Source: an uncultured Bacteroidota bacterium
GTDB taxonomy: Bacteria > Bacteroidota > Bacteroidia > Chitinophagales > Chitinophagaceae
DNA length: 64,000 bases
Reading direction: 5' to 3'
NCBI GenBank assembly: GCA_903829015.1
Contig: CAIKOJ010000063.1
Location: forward strand, 1 to 64,000
Within the stretch, counting starts at the first letter, position 1; each line of letters starts with the position of its first letter. A program made the translations under genes and the position numbers. The notes beneath the pieces are model-generated. The model was given only the letters and a program-made list of their open reading frames with translations. It was not told where the DNA came from and made no database searches. This document shows, piece by piece, positions 53,402 to 61,921 of the stretch.

Positions 53402-54004
53402 TTACGATGATATAACAACGGAGCCGCCGGTCAGGTCAGCGCCTAACAACATACTGGCGGTGATGCCGGAAGTTATAGCCGAAAGATCAAGCGTGGTAAC
53501 AGCAACAAATGAATAGTCGCTGCTGATTGTCACATCATGTTGTTCTGTCTTCAACTCTATAGATTGGGTGATGTCCAAAACAACAGGAAGTGTTATTGCA
53601 CCCGAAGTAAATGTTCCCCTGAGTTCAAGTACCGGTACCGTTCCGTTTTTTTCTAGTTCCAGTTTCACTTCTATTTCTTTGTACGTACCAGCGGGAATAC
53701 TGAACCCACCAAATGTGAGGCCAACTGATGACATCAGATCTATTTGCGCAGTGTTGGTAGACTTATACTCAATTTGTGTGTTGTCGGTCTTAGCCTCAAA
53801 CTTGATCACATCCGGGTTAGCAAAGCCTGCTGTCCATGCAATATTGGCAAGGGCTGTTGTTCTGGCTACCGAATAGTTGATATTGGTAGTTTTAATTTGA
53901 TAACCCACAGTTGGCTGCGTAGGAGTTGTGCTGTCGCTGCTTTTTTTACAAGAGAAAAGAGTTAATCCAATAAAGGACGCAAATAGCAAGATTGTCTTTT
54001 TCAT
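53402..54004 (-). CDS. Lipoprotein of unknown function, possibly shortened by a stop codon
   Basis: 200 residues from the ATG at 54004, where the lipoprotein signal starts (KKTILLFASFIGLTLFSCKK); the frame opens earlier, at 54043. Ser/Thr-rich linker, then a strand-rich domain with YSVARTTALANIAWTAGF, SIPAGTYKEIEVKLEL and DVTISSDYSF. After the TAA at 53402-53404 the same frame runs on for 26 codons to 53318 and encodes a protein-like, His-rich tail (ALYNIVLAHLQNERHH), ending 26 bases before a strong terminator. This suggests a premature stop in a gene once 26 codons longer, or readthrough. Confidence 0.65.
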   Translation of the reverse strand: MKKTILLFASFIGLTLFSCKKSSDSTTPTQPTVGYQIKTTNINYSVARTTALANIAWTAGFANPDVIKFEAKTDNTQIEYKSTNTAQIDLMSSVGLTFGGFSIPAGTYKEIEVKLELEKNGTVPVLELRGTFTSGAITLPVVLDITQSIELKTEQHDVTISSDYSFVAVTTLDLSAITSGITASMLLGADLTGGSVVISS

Positions 54005-54238
54005 AATACAAATGTTAAAGGCGAGTTTTTCGCCTGTCTGCAAAGGACGTTTAAAACCTTGCCAACCGGCCTTCAGATCGCTTTATTAACAAGTATAAAC
54101 GTTAAAGTGAACTTTTATCAAACATTACCAATGCTACCTCAACTAACCGTACACGGCTTCCTTTTGTACAATTGAGCTTGCGATCCTATGTATTGCAAAT
54201 CAACGCAAGATGAGTACTTTTAATTCAAATCACGTACT

Positions 54239-54622
54239 ATGAAGTTCAGGTATTTCTTTTTACTCGCTGCAACCCTTTTGTTTGCCGGTGCCGTATGTGC
54301 ACAAAATAAAGATGGCGGTGTGATCGTAACACTAAGCACTATTACGACAAAGATGACTACCCGAGAAAAGATACTCCGCCACCCACGGCTGATTCCTCAA
54401 ACACTTGGTTGTGATGTTACCTCGTTTGAAGTATCAATTACCTCTGCCGGAAAAACCTGGGGACCGGTAAAGGTTACCGGCACGCTCTTTAACGTAGAAG
54501 TGTACGATAAAATAAAAGAAACCGACCCTGCCGATGTAAAGCTGGATATTACCCACATTCAGGTAAAATGTGGAGGCAGTGAATCAACTGCACCAGACAT
54601 CCACCTTGAATACAACCACTAA
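54239..54622 (+). CDS. Small secreted protein, faintly like the C-terminal domain of GldM
   Basis: 127 residues. Signal peptide to about residue 21 (LLAATLLFAGAVCAQ). The mature part has LGCDVTSFEVSITSAGKTWGP and ADVKLDITHIQVKCGGSE, giving a beta-sandwich pattern with two cysteines that could pair. The spacing of CDVxxFEV and the PxDxxxxxIxVxCxG segment recalls the end of GldM, the periplasmic shaft of the T9SS motor, but no full GldM is here. This likeness is weak and rests on memory. Otherwise unknown. Confidence 0.55.
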   Translation: MKFRYFFLLAATLLFAGAVCAQNKDGGVIVTLSTITTKMTTREKILRHPRLIPQTLGCDVTSFEVSITSAGKTWGPVKVTGTLFNVEVYDKIKETDPADVKLDITHIQVKCGGSESTAPDIHLEYNH

Positions 54623-54634
54623 AATTGTTGCTGA

Positions 54635-55141
54635 TTACTTCTTCTCTGGTTCCAATGGCGTAATACTGCCTGCTATCACCTTTCCTATTTCGTAACCGAA
54701 ATCTATTTCCATGCTCTCTGATGTACCCAGCACGTCGCCATTGAGGGCAGTTATTTTTATACCAGACTGAAGCATCGCCTTGGCTGTCTCCTTTGTGAAA
54801 ACCAGATTCTCTCCTTTGAACATAAAAGATACTGGATTGGAAACAGAAAAATTAAACATAGAAAGTACTCCGTCATTAGTGTACAGTATCGCGCTATCTG
54901 CTTTCAGGTCGTTTCCACCAATGTGAAAAGTAACATCGCCCACATATATCTCATCTTCTTTCAGCTTCCTCTTATCTCCTTCTTTTCTTATTGCAGGCTG
55001 CGTCTTCACCTTGTTGGCATGTACAAAATTAAGTTTACCATCGCTCTTCACTTCGGTTGGGTCAATTTTACCATCCTTTGAATCTGCCTGTGCAAAACCT
55101 ATAACCGGAACCAGCATTAACGCGAATAAGAACGCTCTCAT
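54635..55141 (-). CDS. Secreted protein, OstA/LptA-like pattern
   Basis: 168 residues with a signal peptide (MRAFLFALMLVPVIGFAQA). The central part DEIYVGDVTFHIGGNDLKADSAILYTNDGVLSMFNF shows the G-x-V-x-F-x-x-x-x-x-x-L-x-A-D-x-A-x-x-Y pattern seen in LptA/OstA periplasmic LPS-transport domains. The C-terminal part repeats a similar strand layout (LNGDVLGTSESMEIDFG). Only about one domain fits in. It converges on the small GldM-like gene with 12 bases between the stops. Function uncertain. Confidence 0.55.
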   Translation of the reverse strand: MRAFLFALMLVPVIGFAQADSKDGKIDPTEVKSDGKLNFVHANKVKTQPAIRKEGDKRKLKEDEIYVGDVTFHIGGNDLKADSAILYTNDGVLSMFNFSVSNPVSFMFKGENLVFTKETAKAMLQSGIKITALNGDVLGTSESMEIDFGYEIGKVIAGSITPLEPEKK

Positions 55142-55202
55142 TGAAAATATTTTTTTTTAAAGGTACGATGAAAATAAAAAAGTATTACGGACTAAGGATT
55201 TT

Positions 55203-55610
55203 TTAACTTTTGTCTATCGACAAAGTCCCAGCTCCCACAAAAATAAGCCCGAAAAATACAAATACCAGTTCTATGGCGTGCGAGGACCCCATGATACCAT
55301 CGCCCGCTGCCAGATGCGACAACACTGCAACAACAAAATTAATGACCATGAGTATGCACACAAACCTGAACCACAAACCCAGCACACAAAATAAACCACC
55401 TATACACTCAGTAACGGCGCACATAAATCCCCAGAAAGCCGGCATAAAGTATATATACAGGTGACTCATATCGTGGCCCAGCGACTCCCATTTAGGTATA
55501 CCACCGGTAAGCTTTGGCAGGCCGTGCATAAACATCATTATGCCCAGTCCGGCACGCATAACCAGCAGACCGAAATTTCTATAATTGCCCAGTTGTGAGA
55601 AAAGTGCCAT
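55203..55610 (-). CDS. DoxX-family membrane protein
   Basis: 135 residues with four membrane helices. LLVMRAGLGIMMFMHGLPKLTGG, then AFWGFMCAVTECIGGLFCVLGLWFR and ELVFVFFGLIFVGAGTLSID match the DoxX/SURF4-like family. The family is diverse and its function is unclear, with proposals that include redox roles at the membrane. No partner gene suggests a substrate here. Confidence 0.88.
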   Translation of the reverse strand: MALFSQLGNYRNFGLLVMRAGLGIMMFMHGLPKLTGGIPKWESLGHDMSHLYIYFMPAFWGFMCAVTECIGGLFCVLGLWFRFVCILMVINFVVAVLSHLAAGDGIMGSSHAIELVFVFFGLIFVGAGTLSIDKS

Positions 55611-55672
55611 GGTTTAGCTTTTAGTCTATAAAGGTAGGTGATTGATAATTATTTTTAGTGGTAGGGCAGGTA

Positions 55673-56719
55673 TCAAAGTGGCTTTGGCTTCCAGCCTAGG
55701 TCAGTGAATTTTTTACGGCCCAGCAAAAAATAATCTTTGATGATACTGCGCCTGTAAATACCTTCTTCATTCCGCACCGTTATCAGCTTCTGGTTTTCCC
55801 TGCGGCGTTTGCGCCACTTGCCCAGGCTACCGTAAAAGTGAAAATGCGCCTTGATGATCGTATACGTCTGTTTGAACTGCCCTGTAAACAACAACCTCAG
55901 TCCGGCTACCCCATCAAGCATCAGCCTGAGCGGGAAGAGCCATAACAGCTTGGAGCCACGTTCATTCTTAAACAATAGTATCAGGTTATTCCTGAAGTTG
56001 TAATACAGCTTCTGCGTACTGCCGTAACTTATAACACTGCCACCTACATGGTACACCACACTCTTACCTACGTAACCTATCTTGTAGCCGGCATTCTTCA
56101 ATCGCCAGCACAGGTCCACTTCCTCCATGTGGGCATAGAACTCATTATCCAATCCGCCTACTTTTTCATAAAGATCGGCACGCACCATAAAGCAGCCTCC
56201 CGATGCCCAAAACACTTCTATATTATCTTCGTATTGGCCGTTGTCCTTCTCCAGATCGAAGAAGATGCGACCGCGACAAAAAAGGTAGCCGTAATTATCC
56301 ATAAAGGCACCACCGGCACCCGCATATTCAAAGTTCTCACGCTCGCGCCAGTAGCGTATTTTAGGTTGGCATGCTGCCAGCATTTCATCGCGCTCCATAG
56401 CAGCATGCAGGGGCGGAAACCATCCCTGCGTCACTTCAAAATCTGCGCTAAGTAAAACGAAATATTTTGCCTTTATCCGCTTCAGTGCCTCGTAGTATCC
56501 ATTGGCAAAGCCATGGTTAACAGCTATCTGCAGGGTCTTTACAGTGGGAAAGTTTTGCTGCACATACTCCAACGTGCCATCGGTACTCGCATTATCAGCG
56601 AGTATTACCTCGTAGCCGGTATGGGCTTCTTCAACAATTTTGGGCAAAAACAACTCATGCCATTTAGTACCATTGTAGCTTAATATTACAACGGCAGTAT
56701 CCTTATGGCATACGATCAT
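55673..56719 (-). CDS. Family 2 glycosyltransferase (rhamnosyltransferase-like)
   Basis: 348 residues, GT-A fold. VVILSYNGTKWHELFLPKIV, ILADNASTDGTLEYV, VNHGFANGYYEALKRI and LLSADFEVTQGW in the position of the DxD-type motif, followed by GAFMDNYGYLFCRGR and EFYAHMEEVDLCWRLKNAGY, where EEVDLCWR is typical of rhamnosyltransferase-like GT2 enzymes. A C-terminal hydrophobic helix may anchor it to the membrane. It follows a small membrane protein gene by 21 bases and so shares its transcript. Confidence 0.9.
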   Translation of the reverse strand: MIVCHKDTAVVILSYNGTKWHELFLPKIVEEAHTGYEVILADNASTDGTLEYVQQNFPTVKTLQIAVNHGFANGYYEALKRIKAKYFVLLSADFEVTQGWFPPLHAAMERDEMLAACQPKIRYWRERENFEYAGAGGAFMDNYGYLFCRGRIFFDLEKDNGQYEDNIEVFWASGGCFMVRADLYEKVGGLDNEFYAHMEEVDLCWRLKNAGYKIGYVGKSVVYHVGGSVISYGSTQKLYYNFRNNLILLFKNERGSKLLWLFPLRLMLDGVAGLRLLFTGQFKQTYTIIKAHFHFYGSLGKWRKRRRENQKLITVRNEEGIYRRSIIKDYFLLGRKKFTDLGWKPKPL

Positions 56720-56740
56720 AGCAGTGGGTGCGCTATCTGA

Positions 56741-56956
56741 TTATTTATACTTTGGTTCGTAAAGGGTGTTATCTGGTACAGGCGTAGTATCAGGTTTCTG
56801 ATACTTATGCTCGTGCAGATTGTAACAGCCAGCCCATGCGAAAATGAAAAAACCGAAGAAACTCAATAAAAATAAGAAACGCGATTTGTTAGGCTTATTC
56901 AGCTCTATATCTCCGGGATTATCTATTTCGGTCTCGTGGTTAGTATGTTGATCCAT
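56741..56956 (-). CDS. Small single-pass membrane protein
   Basis: 71 residues: an acidic N-terminal part (NHETEIDNPGDIELNKPNK), one membrane helix (FLFLLSFFGFFIFAWAGCY) and a polar tail with proline-rich end. A TATTTTTG promoter element lies 21 bases upstream and the GT2 gene follows after 21 bases. No known family. It may assist the glycosyltransferase at the membrane, which is only a guess from position. Confidence 0.6.
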   Translation of the reverse strand: MDQHTNHETEIDNPGDIELNKPNKSRFLFLLSFFGFFIFAWAGCYNLHEHKYQKPDTTPVPDNTLYEPKYK

Positions 56957-56977
56957 TGATGGTTATAATTTCCTTCG

Positions 56978-56985
56978 CAAAAATA
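56978..56985 (-). promoter_or_regulatory. TAnnTTTG -7 element
   Basis: Reads TATTTTTG on the minus strand, 21 bases before the start of the small membrane protein gene at 56956. Confidence 0.45.
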
Positions 56986-57362
56986 ATAGTAATTCCCGCA
57001 AATCCATAATATTTTTTGGAGGATTGTTTCGAGCGGAGTACGGCTTATTGCAGAGGCAGAAAAAGTGCAGTTTAGAAGTTTTATTTTTCGTCCAGCAACC
57101 CTTTTCGTACTTATTTTCTGGTTTTTCCATTTCGTATGATTTGACGCCCAATGCTTATTTAAAAATAAAAACATATGTTTGCAAACTAAAATAACTGAGC
57201 CCGAGTCCGACTTCAATTGTAATTCAAATACCCGAAAACCGGTATTAGCGGAGAAAGGAATGAATTAACAAACCACCCACTCAAAGAACCATTGCACTAT
57301 CATATAATTTTACATCTTAGCGCATAAATTTTTTATTTCTAACTAAAAAAATATTTTTCTCG
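56986..57362. other. Intergenic region
   Basis: AT-rich DNA between divergent genes. It holds two overlapping minus-strand ORFs that look unlike proteins, and a TAATTTTA stretch near 57306 that may be the promoter of the secreted protein gene at 57363. Nothing else was recognised. Confidence 0.4.
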
Positions 57363-58142
57363 ATGAAGAATTCAATAATTCTGTTATTTGCGCTTCTTTT
57401 TTCTACCTCTTTGGCCATTGCCAAAAATCCAAAAGCACCACCAAAACGCGAATACAATAATGCTATACTGGAAGCCGATGACTACACTATAAAAATGGAG
57501 AACATCGTATCAGTGGGTGAGGAAACCAAGTTCAAACTGACCATCATCAACAAAACCGGCAATTTCTTGCTGTACAAAGCAAAGGAAAGTACATTTATTA
57601 TTGCAGAAGATAAGTACACAGTTTCTGAGAAAAACCTGGTGATAGCACCGAACGAATCTAACAGCAAAACAATCTTCTGCAGAGGCAAAGATCTGGACGA
57701 TGCACACAAATTCACATTTAATATCGGTGGACTGTACTCTATTACGCTAAGCGATACAGCTACTAAATTTCCTAACTTCAGGATCCCTGCAAACAAGAAC
57801 GAATACACTTCAGGCCCGTTTCGTATTACCTACAGCAACTATTCATGGAGCACAGTTTATTACGTTACTAAATTTGATATAGCTTATAGTGGTAAAGAAG
57901 TAGGTATTTTTTACGAAAACAGAGTAGGCTTGTTTATGCCAGATGGCAATAACATTATGGTGAAAAAACCGAGTGATGCCGAGGTACTACTGAAAGGCGA
58001 GGCTACATCTATTAAAATGAACTTCAGCAACAACCGCAAAAACATTGGCAACGGAGAGAACTTTGTAGTGTGGAACGATGCATTTGTAGAAGGCAAACTG
58101 AACAAAATAGAAGTAGCACCTATCAAGGTGGTTTCTGAATAA
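57363..58142 (+). CDS. Secreted protein of unknown function
   Basis: 259 residues with a signal peptide (MKNSIILLFALLFSTSLAIA). The mature part is strand-rich in two halves: DDYTIKMENIVSVGEETKFKL, KESTFIIAEDKYTV, then RITYSNYSWSTVYYV and LFMPDGNNIMVKKPSDAEVLL, ending with IEVAPIKVVSE. The pattern resembles two beta-sandwich domains. No family recognised. A strong terminator follows 24 bases after the stop, so it is a single-gene transcript. Confidence 0.65.
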   Translation: MKNSIILLFALLFSTSLAIAKNPKAPPKREYNNAILEADDYTIKMENIVSVGEETKFKLTIINKTGNFLLYKAKESTFIIAEDKYTVSEKNLVIAPNESNSKTIFCRGKDLDDAHKFTFNIGGLYSITLSDTATKFPNFRIPANKNEYTSGPFRITYSNYSWSTVYYVTKFDIAYSGKEVGIFYENRVGLFMPDGNNIMVKKPSDAEVLLKGEATSIKMNFSNNRKNIGNGENFVVWNDAFVEGKLNKIEVAPIKVVSE

Positions 58143-58165
58143 TCGATATTCTAAAAAGATTATTA

Positions 58166-58208
58166 GGGCTGACCAAACTGTTGAAAAACAAGTTGGTCAG
58201 CCCTTTTT
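58166..58208 (+). terminator. Rho-independent terminator
   Basis: GGGCTGACCAA at 58166-58176 pairs with TTGGTCAGCCC at 58193-58203, followed by TTTTT. It ends the secreted protein gene at 57363-58142. Confidence 0.85.
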
Positions 58209-58277
58209 CATTTTTTGTATTGTTCTGAATGAAACGAAACCTGCTCTTGGTTAGCCGGTCAATTTGTTACATAAAAT

Positions 58278-58307
58278 ATCAAAGCCACCCTCACCGGTGG
58301 CTTTGAT
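58278..58307 (-). terminator. Hairpin after the frameshifted lipoprotein gene
   Basis: A perfect 12-pair stem, 58278-58289 with 58296-58307, around a six-base loop; ATTTTATG follows on the minus strand. It lies 22 bases beyond 58330, where the frame-restored gene would stop, which supports that reading. Confidence 0.65.
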
Positions 58308-58329
58308 GTAAACATAAGTTCAAATTCCT

Positions 58330-58787
58330 TTACACCCTCTGTGCAGTAAACGTACCTCCCGTTACAACCGCACCTGAGCAGGTGAAGTAAAAGGTACCGG
58401 TAATGGTAGTGGAGGTTATGTACTGATAGTTACAGACCCGGTAGTAGACAGCTGTGTTGTACCGCTACTTGGGTTATATTCTGCGAATGCGCCTGTGCCT
58501 GTAGGTGCGGTAATAGCCGTTGTACCAGCCGAACCACTCCAGCCGTAAATAGTAAGAAAAATCTGTGGCTTGCCGCCCACGCCGCCGGTAACGGTTGAGC
58601 CTTGTATTGCCAACACACCCGCAACCACTGATGCTGTACAAGACGAGGCGTTAACTGTTGTAGAACCAACTGTAGCTCTTAAACTATAAGTGGTACTTGG
58701 TGATGAACTGCTCGATGTCGTACAGCCCGTCAATCCCGAAAGCCCTATTAGGGTAATAGCGATAAAAAGTAATCTTAAATGTTTCAT
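58330..58787 (-). pseudogene. Lipoprotein gene with a 3' frameshift
   Basis: The first 123 residues run from the ATG at 58787 (lipoprotein signal KHLRLLFIAITLIGLSGLTGC) to a stop at 58416. From about 58425 onward another frame continues with ITSTTITGTFYFTC and GAVVTGGTFTAQRV to a stop at 58330. TGTFxFTC followed by a GGxFxxxR ending is how many short Bacteroidota lipoproteins of this kind close, from memory. The middle (LTIYGWSGSAGTTAI, TAPTGTGAFAEYNPSSG) also fits. One indel around 58420 explains the break: a real mutation or an assembly error. Role unknown. Confidence 0.6.
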
Positions 58788-59007
58788 TCTTTTTTGGTTT
58801 TGGTTAGCGTTAAAGATAATTGATATAGTTAGATAAGCAAAGAGCAAATACATCAGCATTAGAACCGCCTAATTCATTCCGGCAAAATAACAGGCAAGAT
58901 AGTGGTTAACCACTATTGTTGGCAAGTATCAATGCTGAGACCTTTGCGCCAATTATACCCCAACGGGAAAATGATCGGCTTTTCAGCCACACAAATCAGT
59001 CAGCAAC

Positions 59008-61485
59008 ATGAGTAGATATTTCCTTTATGCCACATTTTTGATTTTATTTTCGCAGCTACCGGGCACAGCTTTAGGGCAGGGAATGGCATTTAACTCAACC
59101 GGAACTATTGCCGACGCCTCGGCAATGCTCGACGTATCAAGCACAAACAAAGGTATGCTGTTACCGCGCATGACAACCGCGCAACGTAACGGCATCAGCC
59201 TGCCTGCAAAGGGACTGCTGGTATATGATAGCACACTGGCTTCCTTTTATTATAACAGCGGCACACCTTCCTCCCCATTATGGACGGCTTTAGGAGGGGG
59301 CGGAAGCACGCTGCCTTCAGGCGCAGCCGGAGAGATATTGTACCACAACGGCAGCACCTGGGTAGCAACCGGCCCGGGCACCAACGGGCAGTTCTTAGTG
59401 TTGTCGTTTGGCGTCCCCACCTGGGTTACACTTCCGTTCTTCAGCCTTGTAGCTTCAAGTAGCGCAAACGGAACAATTTCACCTGCAGGCATCAAAATGG
59501 TAAGTACCGGGGCCAGCCAGACCTATACAATTACCCCTGCCTCTGGTTATTACGTCAATAATGTAACTGTCGACGGGACCAGTGTAGGCTTTGTAACTAC
59601 CTACACTTTTACGTCTGTTTCTGCAAACCATACGATCAATGCTGCGTTTAGCGGTCCCGATACAATCGTTGCATCGGCAGGGGCAAATGGAACCATAAGT
59701 TCACCGGGAACCACGCTTGTAATACCAGGCGGCAGCAAGACCTACACCATTGCACCCGGCACCGGTTATCATATAAGCAACGTAACTGTCGATGGAGCAA
59801 GTGTAGGCGCCGTCGGCTCATACACGTTTACATCTGTAACCACAAATCATACCATCACCGCAGCCTTTTCCATTAATCAGTATACTATTGTTGCCACAGC
59901 AGGTGCGCATGGCTCCATCAGCCCATCCGGAAGCACTGTATTTCCCTATGGCAGCAGCCAGACTTACACAATCACACCAGCCTCAGGTTATTATCCTTCG
60001 GCAGTTATAGTAGACGGAACAAATGTCGGCCCCGTTTCGAGCTACACCTTTGGCTCCATAGTTACAAACCACACCATCAGTGTTGCCTTTGCCGGCCCCG
60101 ATACTATTGTTGCCTCGGCTGGAGCAAACGGAACTATAAGCCCTGCAGGCAGCACTTTGGTTGCGCCGGGTGCCAGCCAGACCTATACAATTACACCCGC
60201 TTCAGGTTTCTATTCTTCCAGCCTAATTGTAGACGGTACAAATATAGGCCCGGCGTCTACCTATACTTTCTCTTCAGTCTCTGCCAATCACACTATTAGC
60301 GCTACCTTTTCCGGCCCCGATACTATCATAGCAACATCCGGAGCACACGGAACAATAAGTCCATCCGGCAGCACTTTGGTTATACCCGGTGCCAGCCAGA
60401 CATACACGATTACGCCCGCTTCAGGCTACTATTCTTCGAGCGTAATCGTCGACGGGACAAACATTGGTCCGGCATCTTCGTACACTTTCAGCTCTGTTTT
60501 TGCAAACCATACTATCAGTGCTACCTTTTCCCCTCCCGATACCATCACAGCAAGCTCTGGTGGAAATGGAACAATCAGTCCATTGGGAAACACAGTTGTG
60601 ATCCCGGGCGGCAGCCAGACTTACACAATTACGCCTAGCCCCGGTTATAATTCTGTAAGTACTATAATTGACGGTACTGATATCGGCCCGGCGGCCAACT
60701 ATACTTTCGGTTCCGTACTTGCAAACCATACCATCGTTGCGAATTTCGGACACACGACCAATATCGTATCATCAACGGGTGCAAATGGTACTATAAGCCC
60801 GTTGGGTACGTCGTGTGTTACACTGGGCTCCAGCCAAACTTATACCATCACACCAAGTGCCGGGTACCATATTTCTGCAATTACTGTAGATGGTATACCT
60901 GTCGGCACGTCATCGTCAACCTTTACATTTAATTCCATTGCCGCCAGCCACACCATTAGTGTTGCGTTTTCAAATACAACACTCGCCGTAGGCGATCCTT
61001 ACCAGGGTGGTATCATTGCTTACCTTCTGGCGCCCGGCGACGTAGGTTATGATCCGGCTGTTCAACACGGCTTTATTGCAGCTACCAGCGACCAGAGCCC
61101 CAGCACCGGCATACGATGGAATAATGGAACTCCTGTGACAACAGGAGCAAGTGGTTCTTTGGTGGGCGACGGCCTTACTAATACCAACATCAATATTAGC
61201 GTGATGGGACCAGGAATATATGCATCTACTATATGCCGTAGTTATACAGGAGGGGGCTATACAGATTGGTTCCTGCCCTCAATAAACGAATTGCAGATTC
61301 TCTATAGCGTTGGCATTAGTTCTGTTATCGGTGGTTTTAACTTTGGCGCCTATTACTATTCTTCAACAGAGGCGCCACTTATGTTCGGTACCATCCTACC
61401 CTGGGCAGTGTTTTTCAATACTGGTTCTGTTCTGACGATCCCCAGCGGCACTAGTTGCTATGTACGTGCCACAAGGTATTTTTAG
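59008..61485 (+). CDS. Surface protein with seven InlB-B-like repeats and a DUF1566-type C-terminus
   Basis: 825 residues with signal peptide (to about residue 23). Residues 24-100 (AMLDVSSTNKGMLLPRMTTAQ, GLLVYDSTLASFYYN) are a common N-terminal module of Bacteroidota surface proteins. Residues 146-658 hold seven repeats of about 73 residues with GANGTISPxG, SQTYTITPASGYY, VDGTxVG and YTFxSVxANHTI, like the divergent InlB B-repeat. The C-terminal 160 residues (GGIIAYLLAPGDVGYD, GGGYTDWFLPSINELQIL, YYSSTE, YVRATRYF) match DUF1566/Lcl-type domains. No T9SS tail was seen. A binding or adhesion role is likely but not shown. Confidence 0.85.
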   Translation: MSRYFLYATFLILFSQLPGTALGQGMAFNSTGTIADASAMLDVSSTNKGMLLPRMTTAQRNGISLPAKGLLVYDSTLASFYYNSGTPSSPLWTALGGGGSTLPSGAAGEILYHNGSTWVATGPGTNGQFLVLSFGVPTWVTLPFFSLVASSSANGTISPAGIKMVSTGASQTYTITPASGYYVNNVTVDGTSVGFVTTYTFTSVSANHTINAAFSGPDTIVASAGANGTISSPGTTLVIPGGSKTYTIAPGTGYHISNVTVDGASVGAVGSYTFTSVTTNHTITAAFSINQYTIVATAGAHGSISPSGSTVFPYGSSQTYTITPASGYYPSAVIVDGTNVGPVSSYTFGSIVTNHTISVAFAGPDTIVASAGANGTISPAGSTLVAPGASQTYTITPASGFYSSSLIVDGTNIGPASTYTFSSVSANHTISATFSGPDTIIATSGAHGTISPSGSTLVIPGASQTYTITPASGYYSSSVIVDGTNIGPASSYTFSSVFANHTISATFSPPDTITASSGGNGTISPLGNTVVIPGGSQTYTITPSPGYNSVSTIIDGTDIGPAANYTFGSVLANHTIVANFGHTTNIVSSTGANGTISPLGTSCVTLGSSQTYTITPSAGYHISAITVDGIPVGTSSSTFTFNSIAASHTISVAFSNTTLAVGDPYQGGIIAYLLAPGDVGYDPAVQHGFIAATSDQSPSTGIRWNNGTPVTTGASGSLVGDGLTNTNINISVMGPGIYASTICRSYTGGGYTDWFLPSINELQILYSVGISSVIGGFNFGAYYYSSTEAPLMFGTILPWAVFFNTGSVLTIPSGTSCYVRATRYF
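59443..60980 (+). repeat. Seven 219-bp coding repeats
   Basis: Tandem units of 72-74 codons in the surface protein gene. Units 4 and 5 are the most alike at both protein and DNA level; units 1 and 7 are the most diverged, as expected if copies are gained and lost in the middle. Confidence 0.85.
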
Positions 61486-61866
61486 CAAAAGTAATTTGGT
61501 AACCAAATAATACTATATAGTGCTACGACCGTTGTTAACGTTACAAACGCCATTTTCCGGATCCGAGGGTTTATTATAGCAGTATTTGGAACCAGGAAAA
61601 TCTGCTTCTAAATTCATGAAAACAAAGGAGTTTATTTAAACTCTTCAAATTTGTGTTTCTTTATAGAAGTTCAACGGCAAAAAAGAATCAATTTGGCAAA
61701 AGAATTCCCTTGGAAGTGGCATTTTAAGTACCCGAAGCCGGAAAAAAATGATCCTTTGACCTATTGCTAAAGATTCAAATCCAATTAATACGACTTGAAG
61801 TCAAGCCACTTTAACACTCCGTATCACCGCCCCTACCTAATAATTTGAATAAACACTTTATCGCCG
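61486..61866. other. Intergenic region before prfA
   Basis: No gene seen. It holds a perfect dyad GAGTTTA-TT-TAAACTC at 61628-61643 and a short CTTGA-AG-TCAAG dyad near 61793. Neither is followed by a T tract, so they are operator or structure candidates and not terminators. Confidence 0.4.
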
Positions 61867-61874
61867 TACCTTTG
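61867..61874 (+). promoter_or_regulatory. TAnnTTTG -7 element, prfA
   Basis: TACCTTTG, 47 bases before the ATG at 61922. Confidence 0.5.
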
Positions 61875-61921
61875 CCCGCCCGATTGAGTTGGGGTTTTAT
61901 TTTAATATTTTATAGCGAAAA

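Noticed and set aside
56963-57216. Two overlapping minus-strand ORFs of 62 and 97 codons in the gap before the gene at 57363
   Set aside because: Composition is odd (many Asn, Lys and Cys without pattern), they overlap each other in different frames, and a promoter element for the next gene lies across their ends.
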